Of a stretch of 28,489 nucleotides of DNA, positions 21,151-28,489 are shown in pieces (position 1 is the stretch's first letter; each line of letters opens with the position of its first letter). The notes under the pieces were generated by a model that worked only from the letters and a program-made list of their open reading frames with translations, was not told the DNA's origin and made no database searches. Where the stretch lies: NCBI RefSeq assembly GCF_000717645.1, contig NZ_JNZZ01000043.1:1-28489 (forward strand), given 5' to 3'. Made by a program: the position numbers and the translations under genes. This DNA comes from Streptomyces californicus. Lineage in GTDB: Bacteria; Actinomycetota; Actinomycetes; Streptomycetales; Streptomycetaceae.

Positions 21151-23805
21151 ATGGAGACCCCTACTGTTCGACGGCGGCGGCTGCTGCCCCGCACACCCGG
21201 CCGGTGGGCGGCGGTCGGCGCCGCGCTCGCCGTGCTCGTGGGCGGCGGCGTCTGGACCGCCGTCGCCGACGACGGATCGCCCACCGTGCGGCGCGAGGAC
21301 CGGACACTGCGCATGGACGGGGTGCCCGTCGACACCTCGTACTTCCACGCGGAGGGTTCCGGCAAGCGGCCCGCCGTGCTCATCGGCCACGGGTTCGGCG
21401 GCAGCAAGAACGACGTACGGGCCCAGGCCGAGAAGCTCGCCGCCGACGGGTACGCCGTACTGACCTGGTCGGCGCGCGGATTCGGGAAGTCCGGCGGGAA
21501 GATCTCCCTCAACGACCCGGACCATGAGGTCAAGGACGTCTCCCGGCTCATCGACTGGCTGGCGACCCGCCCCGAGGTCGAGCTGGACGGCGAGGGCGAC
21601 CCCCGCGTCGGCCTCACCGGGGCCTCCTACGGCGGGGCGGTCTCCCTGCTCGCCGCCGGACACGACGAGCGGGTCGACGCCATCGCCCCCGTGATCACCT
21701 ACTGGAACCTCGCCGACGCCCTCTTCCCCGACGGGGTGTTCAAGAAGCTCTGGGCCGGGATCTTCATCACGACGGGCGGCGGCTGCGAACGCTTCGAGAA
21801 GCGGCTCTGCGAGATGTACGAACGGGTCGCCGTCAGCGGCAAGCCCGACGCGGAAGCGGTCAAGCTGCTCACCGAGCGCTCCCCGTCCGCAGTCGCCGAC
21901 CGCATCGACGTCCCCTCGCTCCTCCTCCAGGGCCAGTCCGACTCCCTCTTCCCGCTCGGCCAGGCCGACGCCATGCAGAAGGCCATCGGCGCCAACGGCG
22001 CACCCGTCTCCGTCGACTGGACCGCGGGCGGCCACGACGGCGGCGACAACGAGGCCGGCCGGGTCCAGGGCCGGATCGGCGCCTGGTTCGACCGGTACCT
22101 CAAGGAGGACACCGGCGCCTCCACCGGCCCCGCCTTCCGCGTCAGCCGTACCGGAGGCGTCGACTCCACCGACGGGGCCGCCCTCCTGCGCGGCGCCTCC
22201 GGCGACACCTACCCGGGGCTGCGCGCCGGCGGGCGGGACATCGCCGTCGGCGGCGGGACCAAGACCCTCCGCAACCCGGCCGGAGCCTCACCGCCCGCCA
22301 TCTCCGCCGTGCCCGGCGTCGGCGGCGGCCTCGCCCGGCTCTCCTCCCTCGGCGTCGGCCTCTCGCTCGACTTCCCCGGGCAGTTCGCCCGCTTCGAGTC
22401 CGCCCCGCTCGACACCTCCGTACGCGTCACCGGCACCCCCACCGTCACGGTGAACGTCACGGCGGACGACGGCCGGGACGCCGTGCTCTTCGGCAAGGTG
22501 TACGACGTGTCGCCGGACGGCAGGCAACAGGTGCTGCCCCACCAGCTCGTCGCCCCCTACCGGATCACCCCCGACCGGCAGGGCAGGCCGATCGAGCTGG
22601 CGCTGCCCGCCGTGGACCACGAGTTCGACGCCGGACACCGCATGCGGCTGGTGTTCTCCGCCACCGACCTCGGCTACGCGTCCCCGGCCGAACCCGCCAC
22701 GTACACCGTCACCGCCGACGGACCGCTGACCGTCCCCACCGCGCCCGGAGTGAAGACCGCCGCCGCCGCGCTCCCGTGGTGGACCTGGGGCCTCCCGGCC
22801 GCCGCCCTCGTCATCGCGGCCGCACTCCTGCTCACCGCCCGCCGCCGCACCGCGACCCCCGCGCCGGACCCCGAACTCGCCGATGTGCCGCTCCGGATCA
22901 CCGGGCTCTCCAAGAAGTACGCCAAGTCGGTGGACCGGTACGCGGTGCGCGAGCTGTCCTTCCGCGTCGAGAGGGGCCAGGTGCTCGGACTCCTCGGCCC
23001 CAACGGGGCGGGAAAGACCACCACGTTGCGCATGCTCATGGGGCTCATCACCCCCGACGAGGGCGAGATCCGCGTCTTCGGGCAGGCCATCCGCCCGGGT
23101 GCGCCGGTACTCTCGCGCGTCGGCGCGTTTGTCGAGGGCGCGGGCTTCCTCCCGCACCTCTCCGGGCGCGCCAACCTCGACCTGTACTGGCAGGCCACCG
23201 GCCGCCCCGCCGAGGACGCCCACATCGACGAGGCCCTGGAGATCGCCGGGCTCGGCGACGCGCTGGCCCGTGCGGTGCGGACGTACTCCCAGGGCATGCG
23301 GCAGCGCCTCGCCATCGCCCAGGCCATGCTCGGCCTGCCGGACCTGCTGATCCTCGACGAACCGACCAACGGGCTGGACCCGCCGCAGATCCGTGAGATG
23401 CGGGACGTGATGATCCGGTACGCGGCCGGCGGCCGAACCGTGATCGTCTCCAGCCACCTGCTGTCCGAGGTGGAGCAGTCCTGCACGCACCTCGTCGTCA
23501 TGGACCGGGGCCGGCTCGTCCAGGCCGGGCCGGTCGCCGAGATCACCGGCTCCGGCGACATGATCCTGGTGACCACGGCGGAGGAGGTGCCCGAGCCGCT
23601 CGCGGAGAAGGTCGCCGCCCTGCCCGGCATCGGCTCCGCCGCCCGCACCGACGACCGGCGCGGCCTCCTCGTCCGCCTGGACGGAGCCACCACCGCACGG
23701 CTCGTCGCCGACCTGGTCCGGCTCGACGTCCCGGTCACCGGCGTCGGCCCGCACCGCCGCCTGGAGGACGCCTTCCTCACCCTGATCTCCCAAGGAGCAG
23801 CATGA
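21151..23805 (+). CDS. Fusion of secreted alpha/beta hydrolase (CocE/X-Pro peptidase-like), membrane helix and ABC ATPase
   Basis: An 884-residue three-part protein. A basic N-terminus and a helix at about 18-38 act as an uncleaved anchor or signal. The S15/CocE-like hydrolase (about 50-330) has an oxyanion region GHGFGGSKND, nucleophile Ser159 in GASYGG, and a probable acid (GQSDSLF) and His (TAGGHDGG). A beta-rich domain like the C-terminal part of X-Pro dipeptidyl peptidases follows (about 390-530). A helix at about 541-565 leads to a complete ABC ATPase from about residue 580: Walker A GPNGAGKTT (about 616), signature YSQGMRQ (about 712), Walker B LLILDEP and a late His in SSHLLSEVEQ. Topology predicts an external hydrolase and a cytoplasmic ATPase. 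The gene overlaps the permease gene (ATGA). Transport substrate unknown. Confidence 0.9.
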   Translation: METPTVRRRRLLPRTPGRWAAVGAALAVLVGGGVWTAVADDGSPTVRREDRTLRMDGVPVDTSYFHAEGSGKRPAVLIGHGFGGSKNDVRAQAEKLAADGYAVLTWSARGFGKSGGKISLNDPDHEVKDVSRLIDWLATRPEVELDGEGDPRVGLTGASYGGAVSLLAAGHDERVDAIAPVITYWNLADALFPDGVFKKLWAGIFITTGGGCERFEKRLCEMYERVAVSGKPDAEAVKLLTERSPSAVADRIDVPSLLLQGQSDSLFPLGQADAMQKAIGANGAPVSVDWTAGGHDGGDNEAGRVQGRIGAWFDRYLKEDTGASTGPAFRVSRTGGVDSTDGAALLRGASGDTYPGLRAGGRDIAVGGGTKTLRNPAGASPPAISAVPGVGGGLARLSSLGVGLSLDFPGQFARFESAPLDTSVRVTGTPTVTVNVTADDGRDAVLFGKVYDVSPDGRQQVLPHQLVAPYRITPDRQGRPIELALPAVDHEFDAGHRMRLVFSATDLGYASPAEPATYTVTADGPLTVPTAPGVKTAAAALPWWTWGLPAAALVIAAALLLTARRRTATPAPDPELADVPLRITGLSKKYAKSVDRYAVRELSFRVERGQVLGLLGPNGAGKTTTLRMLMGLITPDEGEIRVFGQAIRPGAPVLSRVGAFVEGAGFLPHLSGRANLDLYWQATGRPAEDAHIDEALEIAGLGDALARAVRTYSQGMRQRLAIAQAMLGLPDLLILDEPTNGLDPPQIREMRDVMIRYAAGGRTVIVSSHLLSEVEQSCTHLVVMDRGRLVQAGPVAEITGSGDMILVTTAEEVPEPLAEKVAALPGIGSAARTDDRRGLLVRLDGATTARLVADLVRLDVPVTGVGPHRRLEDAFLTLISQGAA

Positions 23806-24704
23806 GCGCCCCCGTCCAGCCCCCCGAGGCCCGGGTGGCGGCCGAGCACCCCGAGGCCCCCGGCTACCGCGCCGGGCGCACGCTCCCGCTCCGCGTGGAG
23901 GCCATGCGGCAACTGCGCCGACGCCGCACCCTGCTCATGGGCGGGGTGCTCGCCGCCCTCCCGTTCATCCTGATCATCGCCTTCGCGATCGGCGGCACGC
24001 CGGACGGCGAGGACGGCGGCCGGGGCGGCGGCCGGATCAACCTGATGGACGTGGCGACCGAGTCCGCCGCGAACTTCGCGGCCACCTCGCTGTTCGTCTC
24101 GGCCGGATTCCTGCTGGTGATCCCTGTGGCCCTGTTCTGCGGGGACACCGTCGCCTCCGAGGCGAGCTGGTCCTCGCTGCGCTACCTGCTCGCCGCACCC
24201 GTGCCGCGCGTCCGGCTGCTGTGGTCCAAGCTCGTCGTCGCGCTGGGCTTCAGCCTCGCCGCGATGGTGCTGCTGCCGGTCGTCGCGCTCGCGGCGGGCA
24301 CCGCGGCCTACGGCTGGGGCCCGCTGAAGCTGCCGACCGGGGGAGCGGTGGCCGCCGGCGACACCGTGCCCCGCCTCATGATCGTCGTGGCGTTCATCTT
24401 CGTCTCCCAACTGGTCACCGCCGGGCTCGCGTTCTGGCTCTCCACCAGGACGGACGCACCGCTAGGCGCGGTCGGCGGCGCGGTCTTCCTCACCATCGTC
24501 GGCAATGTGCTCGACGCGGTGACCGCGCTCGGCTCCTGGCGCGACTTCCTGCCCGCGCACTGGCAGTTCGCCTGGGCCGACGCGCTCCAGCCCCAGGTGG
24601 AGTGGGGCGGCATGGTCAAGGGGGCGGCGATCTCGGTGACGTACGCCCTGATCCTGTTCGCGCTGGCCTTCCGCGGGTTCAGCCGTAAGGACATCGTGTC
24701 CTGA
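23802..24704 (+). CDS. ABC-2 type transporter permease
   Basis: A 300-residue membrane protein with about six helices, the first at about residues 43-65 after a basic cytoplasmic leader, and the last close to the C-terminus (FRGFSRKDIVS). The segment SWSSLRYLLAAPVPRVRLLWSKL, between helices 2 and 3, is the coupling-helix region typical of ABC-2 permeases. The start overlaps the stop of the hydrolase-ABC fusion by 4 nt and follows AAGGAG, so the two are made together. The likely complex is a homodimer of this permease with two ATPase domains from the fusion, acting as an exporter. The fused external hydrolase may process the exported compound. That link is inference. Confidence 0.9.
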   Translation: MSAPVQPPEARVAAEHPEAPGYRAGRTLPLRVEAMRQLRRRRTLLMGGVLAALPFILIIAFAIGGTPDGEDGGRGGGRINLMDVATESAANFAATSLFVSAGFLLVIPVALFCGDTVASEASWSSLRYLLAAPVPRVRLLWSKLVVALGFSLAAMVLLPVVALAAGTAAYGWGPLKLPTGGAVAAGDTVPRLMIVVAFIFVSQLVTAGLAFWLSTRTDAPLGAVGGAVFLTIVGNVLDAVTALGSWRDFLPAHWQFAWADALQPQVEWGGMVKGAAISVTYALILFALAFRGFSRKDIVS

Positions 24705-24842
24705 CCCCGATGTTCCGCCGGGCTCCCGCCCCCCGTTGCCGCATCGAGACGGTTCCGCAACGCTTTCGTCGACTCCGGTCGGCGGCCCCGTACGTCACAT
24801 TCACAGATGTCGAGGACACCGTGACGACCTGGGGGGTTACGC

Positions 24843-26516
24843 ATGCACCGGACCAGCCGACGGAACCAGCGGCGGGCGGGAGGCCGGGCGGGGGCGGTGG
24901 CGCTCCTGCTGGCGGGCGCCCTGGCGCTCACCGCCTGCTCCGCCTCCGACGACGGCTCGGGCACCGCGCCCGACCTCAGCTCGGGCAAGCGCCAGGGGCA
25001 GGGGGCGACCGGCGGCGGAGCGCCCGCGCCGGACGCGGCGGCGCCCGGGACCGGCCGGTCGGCCGCGCCGGGAGGCGAAGGGGCCGCCGACACCGCCCGG
25101 CCGAAACCCGAGGCGCCCGACTACCTCTCCACCTTCGCCCTGGACGTGGACACCGCGAGCTACGGCTACGCCCGCCGCACCCTGGGCGACGGCCGGCTCC
25201 CGTCGCCCGGGGACGTCCGGCCCGAGGAGTTCGTCAACAGCTTCCGCCAGGGGTACGAGCGGCCGAAGGGGCCCGGCTTCGCGCTGAACGTCGACGGGGC
25301 GCGGATCGGTCCCCGCAAGGGCGCGGACAAGGCCGGAGGAGAAGGAAGCGGAGCCTCCGACTGGTCGCTGCTCCGCGTCGGCCTCGCCACCGAGGCCGCC
25401 CCGACGACCGCCGAGCGCCCGCCCGCGGCGCTCACGTTCGTCGTCGACATCTCCGGCTCCATGGCGGAGACCGGCCGCCTCGACCTGGTCCGCACGTCCC
25501 TGGACATCCTCACCGACGAACTGCGCGACGACGACTCCCTCGCCCTGGTCACCTTCAGCGACGAGGCCGAGACCCGGCTGCCGATGACCCGCCTCGGGGG
25601 CAACCGGAACCGGATCAAGGACGTGGTGGAGAAGCTGCGCCCGGCCCGATCCACCAACGTCGGGGCCGGCGTCACCCTCGGCTACGAGGAGTCGGTCGAG
25701 GGCCACCGCAAGGGCGCGACCAACCGGGTGGTGCTCCTCTCCGACGCCCTCGCCAACACCGGCGACACCGAGGCGGAGAGCATCCTGAAGAAGATCGACT
25801 CGGCCCGGCGCGAGTACGGCATCACCCTCTTCGGCGTGGGCGTCGGCAGCGACTACGGCGACGCGTTCATGGAGCGGCTCACCAACAAGGGCGACGGCAA
25901 CACCACCTACGTCGGCGACGAGGAGCAGGCCCGCAAGGTCTTCGTCGACCAGCTCCCCGCCCACCTGGAGATCCGGGCCCGCGACGCCAAGGCCCAGGTG
26001 GCGTTCGACCGGAAGACCGTCCGGCAGTTCCGGCTGATCGGCTACGAGAACCGCAAGGTCGCCGACGAGGACTTCCGCGACGACGGCGTGGACGGCGGCG
26101 AGGTCGGCCCCGGCCACACGGTGACCGCTCTGTACGCCGTACGGCTGCGCGAGGGCGCGTCCGGCACGGTGGCCACGGCGACCGTGCGCTGGCTCGACCC
26201 CGCGTCCCGCAAGGCGCGCGAGGAGACCGGGACCGTACGGACCGGGGCGCTCGAAGGACCTCTGTGGGGCGACGCCACGGGAGACCGGCTGCAAGTGGCC
26301 GCCGTGGCCGCCTACTTCGCCGACCACCTGCGGGGCGGCGACCTGCCCGGAGCGCCGGATCTCAGCGAACTCGCTTCCCGCGCATCCGATCTGGCGGAGT
26401 CGACCGAGGACAGCTCGGTGCGGAAGCTGGCCACGGCCATCGGCCAGGCGGACCGGATCGCGGGCGGCGCCGGAACGGGCGACGGGCGGGGGCCGGACGA
26501 GGGCGAGATCGGCTGA
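24843..26516 (+). CDS. VWA-domain lipoprotein, YfbK-like (von Willebrand factor N / DUF3520 family)
   Basis: A 557-residue predicted lipoprotein. The N-terminus has paired arginines, a hydrophobic stretch and the lipobox LTAC with Cys32, then a Gly/Ala/Pro-rich low-complexity spacer. The N-terminal module starts YLSTFALDVDTASYGYARR, the hallmark of the YfbK-type VWF_N domain. The VWA domain follows from about residue 195 with the metal-ion-dependent adhesion site DISGS at 202-206 and further MIDAS residues in TNVGAGV and LSDALANTG. A DUF3520-type C-terminal module ends the protein. It is anchored outside the membrane and likely binds a protein or metal ligand; the partner is unknown. ATG 24843 has GGGGGG 6 nt upstream. 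It reads the same way as the ABC genes 138 bp before it, but with its own spacing. Confidence 0.9.
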   Translation: MHRTSRRNQRRAGGRAGAVALLLAGALALTACSASDDGSGTAPDLSSGKRQGQGATGGGAPAPDAAAPGTGRSAAPGGEGAADTARPKPEAPDYLSTFALDVDTASYGYARRTLGDGRLPSPGDVRPEEFVNSFRQGYERPKGPGFALNVDGARIGPRKGADKAGGEGSGASDWSLLRVGLATEAAPTTAERPPAALTFVVDISGSMAETGRLDLVRTSLDILTDELRDDDSLALVTFSDEAETRLPMTRLGGNRNRIKDVVEKLRPARSTNVGAGVTLGYEESVEGHRKGATNRVVLLSDALANTGDTEAESILKKIDSARREYGITLFGVGVGSDYGDAFMERLTNKGDGNTTYVGDEEQARKVFVDQLPAHLEIRARDAKAQVAFDRKTVRQFRLIGYENRKVADEDFRDDGVDGGEVGPGHTVTALYAVRLREGASGTVATATVRWLDPASRKAREETGTVRTGALEGPLWGDATGDRLQVAAVAAYFADHLRGGDLPGAPDLSELASRASDLAESTEDSSVRKLATAIGQADRIAGGAGTGDGRGPDEGEIG

Positions 26517-26707
26517 CGCCGCAGACCGGGCCCCGCCCGCAGGTCGCACGCCGCCGTCCGCATGCTGCCGCCCGCCGGGCGCGGACGGGACGGTCGGCGG
26601 GCGTGGACGGGCGGCGGGCGCGGACGGTCGCCGGGCGTGGACGTGCGGCGGGCGCGCCACCGGAAAAGGACTCCTGCGAACCGCTGTTCCCGGTCATGAT
26701 GTCCGCC

Positions 26708-27163
26708 ATGACTTCCCTCCTCCTGGCGCTCGCCACGATCGTCAACGGCCTCTACGCGGGCTTCATGCTGGCCTTCCTGATCGCGGTCATGCCCGGCCTC
26801 GCCGAACTGGCGGACCGACAGTTCACCGCCGCCATGCGCAGGTTCAACGAGAAGGTGCCCGGTCCGGCCTTCCTGGTCCTCTTCCTCGGCGTCGTCGCCC
26901 TGCCGGCCGCCGCGTTCTTCACGGGCCTCGGGGAGCACGACGCGGTGTCCGGGCCCGCCGTCCTGGCGGCGCTGGTCTGCGCGGTCATCGGCCACGCGAT
27001 CACCGTCGTCGGGAACATCCCGCTCAACAACGCCCTCGCCGCCTCCGAGGGCGGCGACGACAGCGCGGCGCGCGCCGCCTTCGAACCTCGCTGGAACACC
27101 CTGCACCAGGTGCGCACGGCGTTCTCCCTGGTGGCGTGCGCCTTGCTGGTCGTCGCGCTCTGA
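26708..27163 (+). CDS. DUF1772 (anthrone oxygenase-like) membrane protein
   Basis: A 151-residue protein with four predicted helices (about residues 3-27, 53-73, 83-105 and 132-150). It matches the DUF1772 pattern: a first helix with NGLYAGFMLAF, a loop with FTAAMRRFNEKVPGPAF, then GNIPLNNAL and RWNTLHQVRTAFSL. Some DUF1772 members in polyketide clusters oxidise anthrones, but most chromosomal ones have no known reaction, and no polyketide genes are here. ATG 26708 is preferred, but 26699 and 26696 are also in frame; none has a good ribosome binding site (GGAAAAGGA lies about 30-40 nt away). The 190 bp before it contain degenerate GGCGGGCGYGGACG repeats and no gene. Confidence 0.82.
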   Translation: MTSLLLALATIVNGLYAGFMLAFLIAVMPGLAELADRQFTAAMRRFNEKVPGPAFLVLFLGVVALPAAAFFTGLGEHDAVSGPAVLAALVCAVIGHAITVVGNIPLNNALAASEGGDDSAARAAFEPRWNTLHQVRTAFSLVACALLVVAL

Positions 27164-27181
27164 GAGGTGCCGGGACAGCCC

Positions 27182-27751
27182 TCAGGGCGCCCAGGCGTCG
27201 CCCCGGCCCGGGTGGCCGGGGCCGAGCAGCACCACGAGCGCGGCCTTCCCGGGCACGGGCGCGGCCACCCGCCGCCAGCCGGTCCGCTCGTACAGCCGCA
27301 GCGCCGCTTCCGCCCGTACGGAGGTGAGCAGCCAGCAACGGCCCCCGGGCGCCCGCGCGGTGACCGCCTCCAGCAACCCGGCGCCGATCCCCGCCCCGTG
27401 CGCCTCCGGGGCCACCGCGAGTTCGTTCACCTCCAGCGCCCCGCACAGCCACGCCCGGGTCCGTTCGGGCCCGAGGGCCTCGGCGACCTGCCCGTAACTG
27501 CGGTCCGCGGGAAAGACCTCCGGGGTGGTCCACGCCGTGGCGAAACCGCTCACCGTCCCGGCGGAGACCGACACCGCCGCCGTGAACCCGGGCCGGAGCG
27601 CGTCCCGCGCCAGCCGCTCCGTGTACACCGCGGCCTGCGCCGGGTCCTCGTGCCAGGGCGGGCCGGCGAAGGCCCGCGCGTACACGTCGCGGACGCCCTC
27701 GGCGTACCGGGGCAGCTCCCCGGGCTCCACCGTCCTCACCTCGGCCGCCAT
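27182..27751 (-). CDS. GNAT-family N-acetyltransferase
   Basis: A 189-residue enzyme with the GNAT acetyl-CoA site in VNELAVAPEAHGAGIGAGLLEAV (about residues 108-130; the AHGAGIG part is the pyrophosphate loop). A late motif RLYERTGWRRV follows, in which the Tyr is the usual general acid. FAGPPWHEDP near the N-terminus is seen in a large actinomycete subgroup of GNAT proteins. The acceptor is unknown. ATG 27751 is preferred, with GGGGAG upstream; an adjacent GTG at 27754 is possible. The gene converges on the DUF1772 gene, 18 bp away, and lies downstream of the amidase on the same strand, with a hairpin between. Confidence 0.88.
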   Translation of the reverse strand: MAAEVRTVEPGELPRYAEGVRDVYARAFAGPPWHEDPAQAAVYTERLARDALRPGFTAAVSVSAGTVSGFATAWTTPEVFPADRSYGQVAEALGPERTRAWLCGALEVNELAVAPEAHGAGIGAGLLEAVTARAPGGRCWLLTSVRAEAALRLYERTGWRRVAAPVPGKAALVVLLGPGHPGRGDAWAP

Positions 27752-27815
27752 CACGCCGCTCCCCCCGCGCTCGTCCGGACCTCACCGACGGGCCGGTCCG
27801 CCGGGCAGCATAGGC

Positions 27816-27848
27816 GACCGCCCCCCTCCCGGCGGGAGAAGGGCGGTC
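27816..27848 (-). terminator. Hairpin terminator after the amidase gene
   Basis: An outer stem GACCGCCC/GGGCGGTC (27816-27823 with 27841-27848) and an inner stem CTCCC/GGGAG are separated by a small internal loop. It lies 26 bp past the amidase stop. Confidence 0.75.
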
Positions 27849-27873
27849 ACCTGTGCGTACGGGGCGGGAGCCG

Positions 27874-28489
27874 TCACACGTTGGGCACCTTCAGCCGGTC
27901 CCAACTGGTCTTCCCCGGAATGCCGTCCGCGTCGCCGCCCGTGTAGCCCAGCTTGCGCTGCCAGGCGGCGTACGACTTCCGGTCGGCCTCGGACCAGGCG
28001 GGCCCCGGGCCCACCGTGTACCGGCCGCAGCCCTCCGCCACCAGCCGCTTGCCCATCGCCGTGACGATCGCGCTGTTGCGGCCGACCTTGAAGAACGCGG
28101 ATCCCGGGAACGGCTCGTACGTCGGCCGGGGCGGCGGATCGGAGGGGCCGTCCGGCGCGCCGCCCAGCCGCTTCGCGACCCGGCCGCGCATCCCGTTCAT
28201 GCTGAACCCGCGAGGATCGACCTTGCCCGGCTGCCACTCCAGGTGGCCGATCACCGACCGCTCCGACCAGCCGTGCGCCCGGCAGACCGCCGCCGACGCC
28301 CGCTCGATCGCGAGAAGCTGGGCGGCCGGCCACGGGTCCTTGCCGTCACCGAGGTTGACGCATTCGAAGCCGTAGAAATGGCGGTTGCCGTCGGTGTTGG
28401 CCTCGTTGTCCGGAGGCAGCGCCTTCTCCGCGATGACGGCGCGCAGGACGTCGTCGTCGCCGAGTCCGGCGTGGTTGGCCCGGCCGTTC
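27874..28489 (-). CDS. N-acetylmuramoyl-L-alanine amidase with peptidoglycan-binding domain (5' end outside window)
   Basis: The C-terminal 204 residues of a cell-wall hydrolase; the start lies beyond the right edge and the frame is open to the end. The visible catalytic part reads GRANHAGLGDDDVL, FYGFECVNLGDG, and SVIGHLEWQPGKVDPRGF. This matches Amidase_2/PGRP-like enzymes that cut the MurNAc-L-Ala bond, with HLEWQPGKVDPR as the C-terminal zinc/active-site motif. A linker rich in Pro and Asp leads to a C-terminal module (FFKVGRNSAIVTAMGKRLV to TSWDRLKVPNV) containing YAAWQRKLGYTG, as found in Streptomyces and actinophage endolysins. No other phage gene is nearby, so a host autolysin is plausible but a phage origin cannot be excluded. 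A start at 28254 would remove most of the catalytic domain and is not the true start. Confidence 0.9.
   Translation of the reverse strand, partial: NGRANHAGLGDDDVLRAVIAEKALPPDNEANTDGNRHFYGFECVNLGDGKDPWPAAQLLAIERASAAVCRAHGWSERSVIGHLEWQPGKVDPRGFSMNGMRGRVAKRLGGAPDGPSDPPPRPTYEPFPGSAFFKVGRNSAIVTAMGKRLVAEGCGRYTVGPGPAWSEADRKSYAAWQRKLGYTGGDADGIPGKTSWDRLKVPNV

Noticed and set aside
27874..28489. The amidase as part of a prophage lysis cassette
   Set aside because: No holin or structural phage gene is visible; the neighbours are ordinary chromosomal genes. The upstream side is outside the window, so it cannot be fully excluded.

Overview
The window is chromosomal DNA of very high G+C content with strong G/C bias at third codon positions, GTG/TTG starts, GC-rich hairpin terminators and several likely leaderless genes. 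These features and the protein families point to an actinomycete, most likely Streptomyces. I see no tRNA, rRNA, CRISPR array, insertion sequence or phage module. The two ends cut through genes: a copper ATPase on the left and a cell-wall amidase on the right.

Left part (1-7600). A copper-resistance operon reads leftwards: a CopZ-like chaperone, then a CopA-type ATPase truncated by the window edge, with a CsoR-type operator overlapping the promoter. An 8-bp tandem repeat of about ten copies lies between the two genes. Next, a TetR regulator and an MMPL/RND-family exporter diverge from a short region packed with nested palindromes that share a GACAAAC half-site. Then come a SAM-dependent methyltransferase, a 63-residue HTH protein and a DinB-fold protein, separated by hairpins and repeats.

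Centre (7600-15370). This is a myo-inositol catabolic cluster. An IolE-like inosose dehydratase diverges from an operon-like run of iolC (kinase), a class I DKGP aldolase, iolB (isomerase), iolD (hydrolase) and mmsA/iolA (semialdehyde dehydrogenase). Together they would convert 2-keto-myo-inositol to acetyl-CoA (or propionyl-CoA) and dihydroxyacetone phosphate. Inositol dehydrogenase, the transporter and the regulator are not in the window. Oddities are a His-rich repeated N-terminus on IolB and a TTG start for IolD behind a near-perfect ribosome binding site.

Centre-right (15370-21000). Between two hairpins that share a 13-nt arm lies a 580-residue protein with a DUF4157 (eCIS-associated, HELTH motif) N-terminal part, an acidic Ser-rich linker and a C-terminal region resembling diphtheria-toxin/exotoxin-A-like ADP-ribosyltransferases. 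It is a candidate contractile-injection-system or secreted toxin payload, and the most interesting gene here. It is followed by a DUF4291 protein, an unusual histidine kinase with an extra C-terminal membrane-anchored domain, and a LuxR-type response regulator broken by an exact 8-bp tandem duplication. A convergent PAP2 phosphatase gene runs about 300 bp antisense into that regulator.

Right part (21000-28489). A three-part fusion (secreted alpha/beta hydrolase, membrane helix, ABC ATPase) is translationally coupled to an ABC-2 permease. These are followed by a VWA-domain lipoprotein, a DUF1772 membrane protein, a GNAT acetyltransferase and the 3' end of a peptidoglycan amidase.
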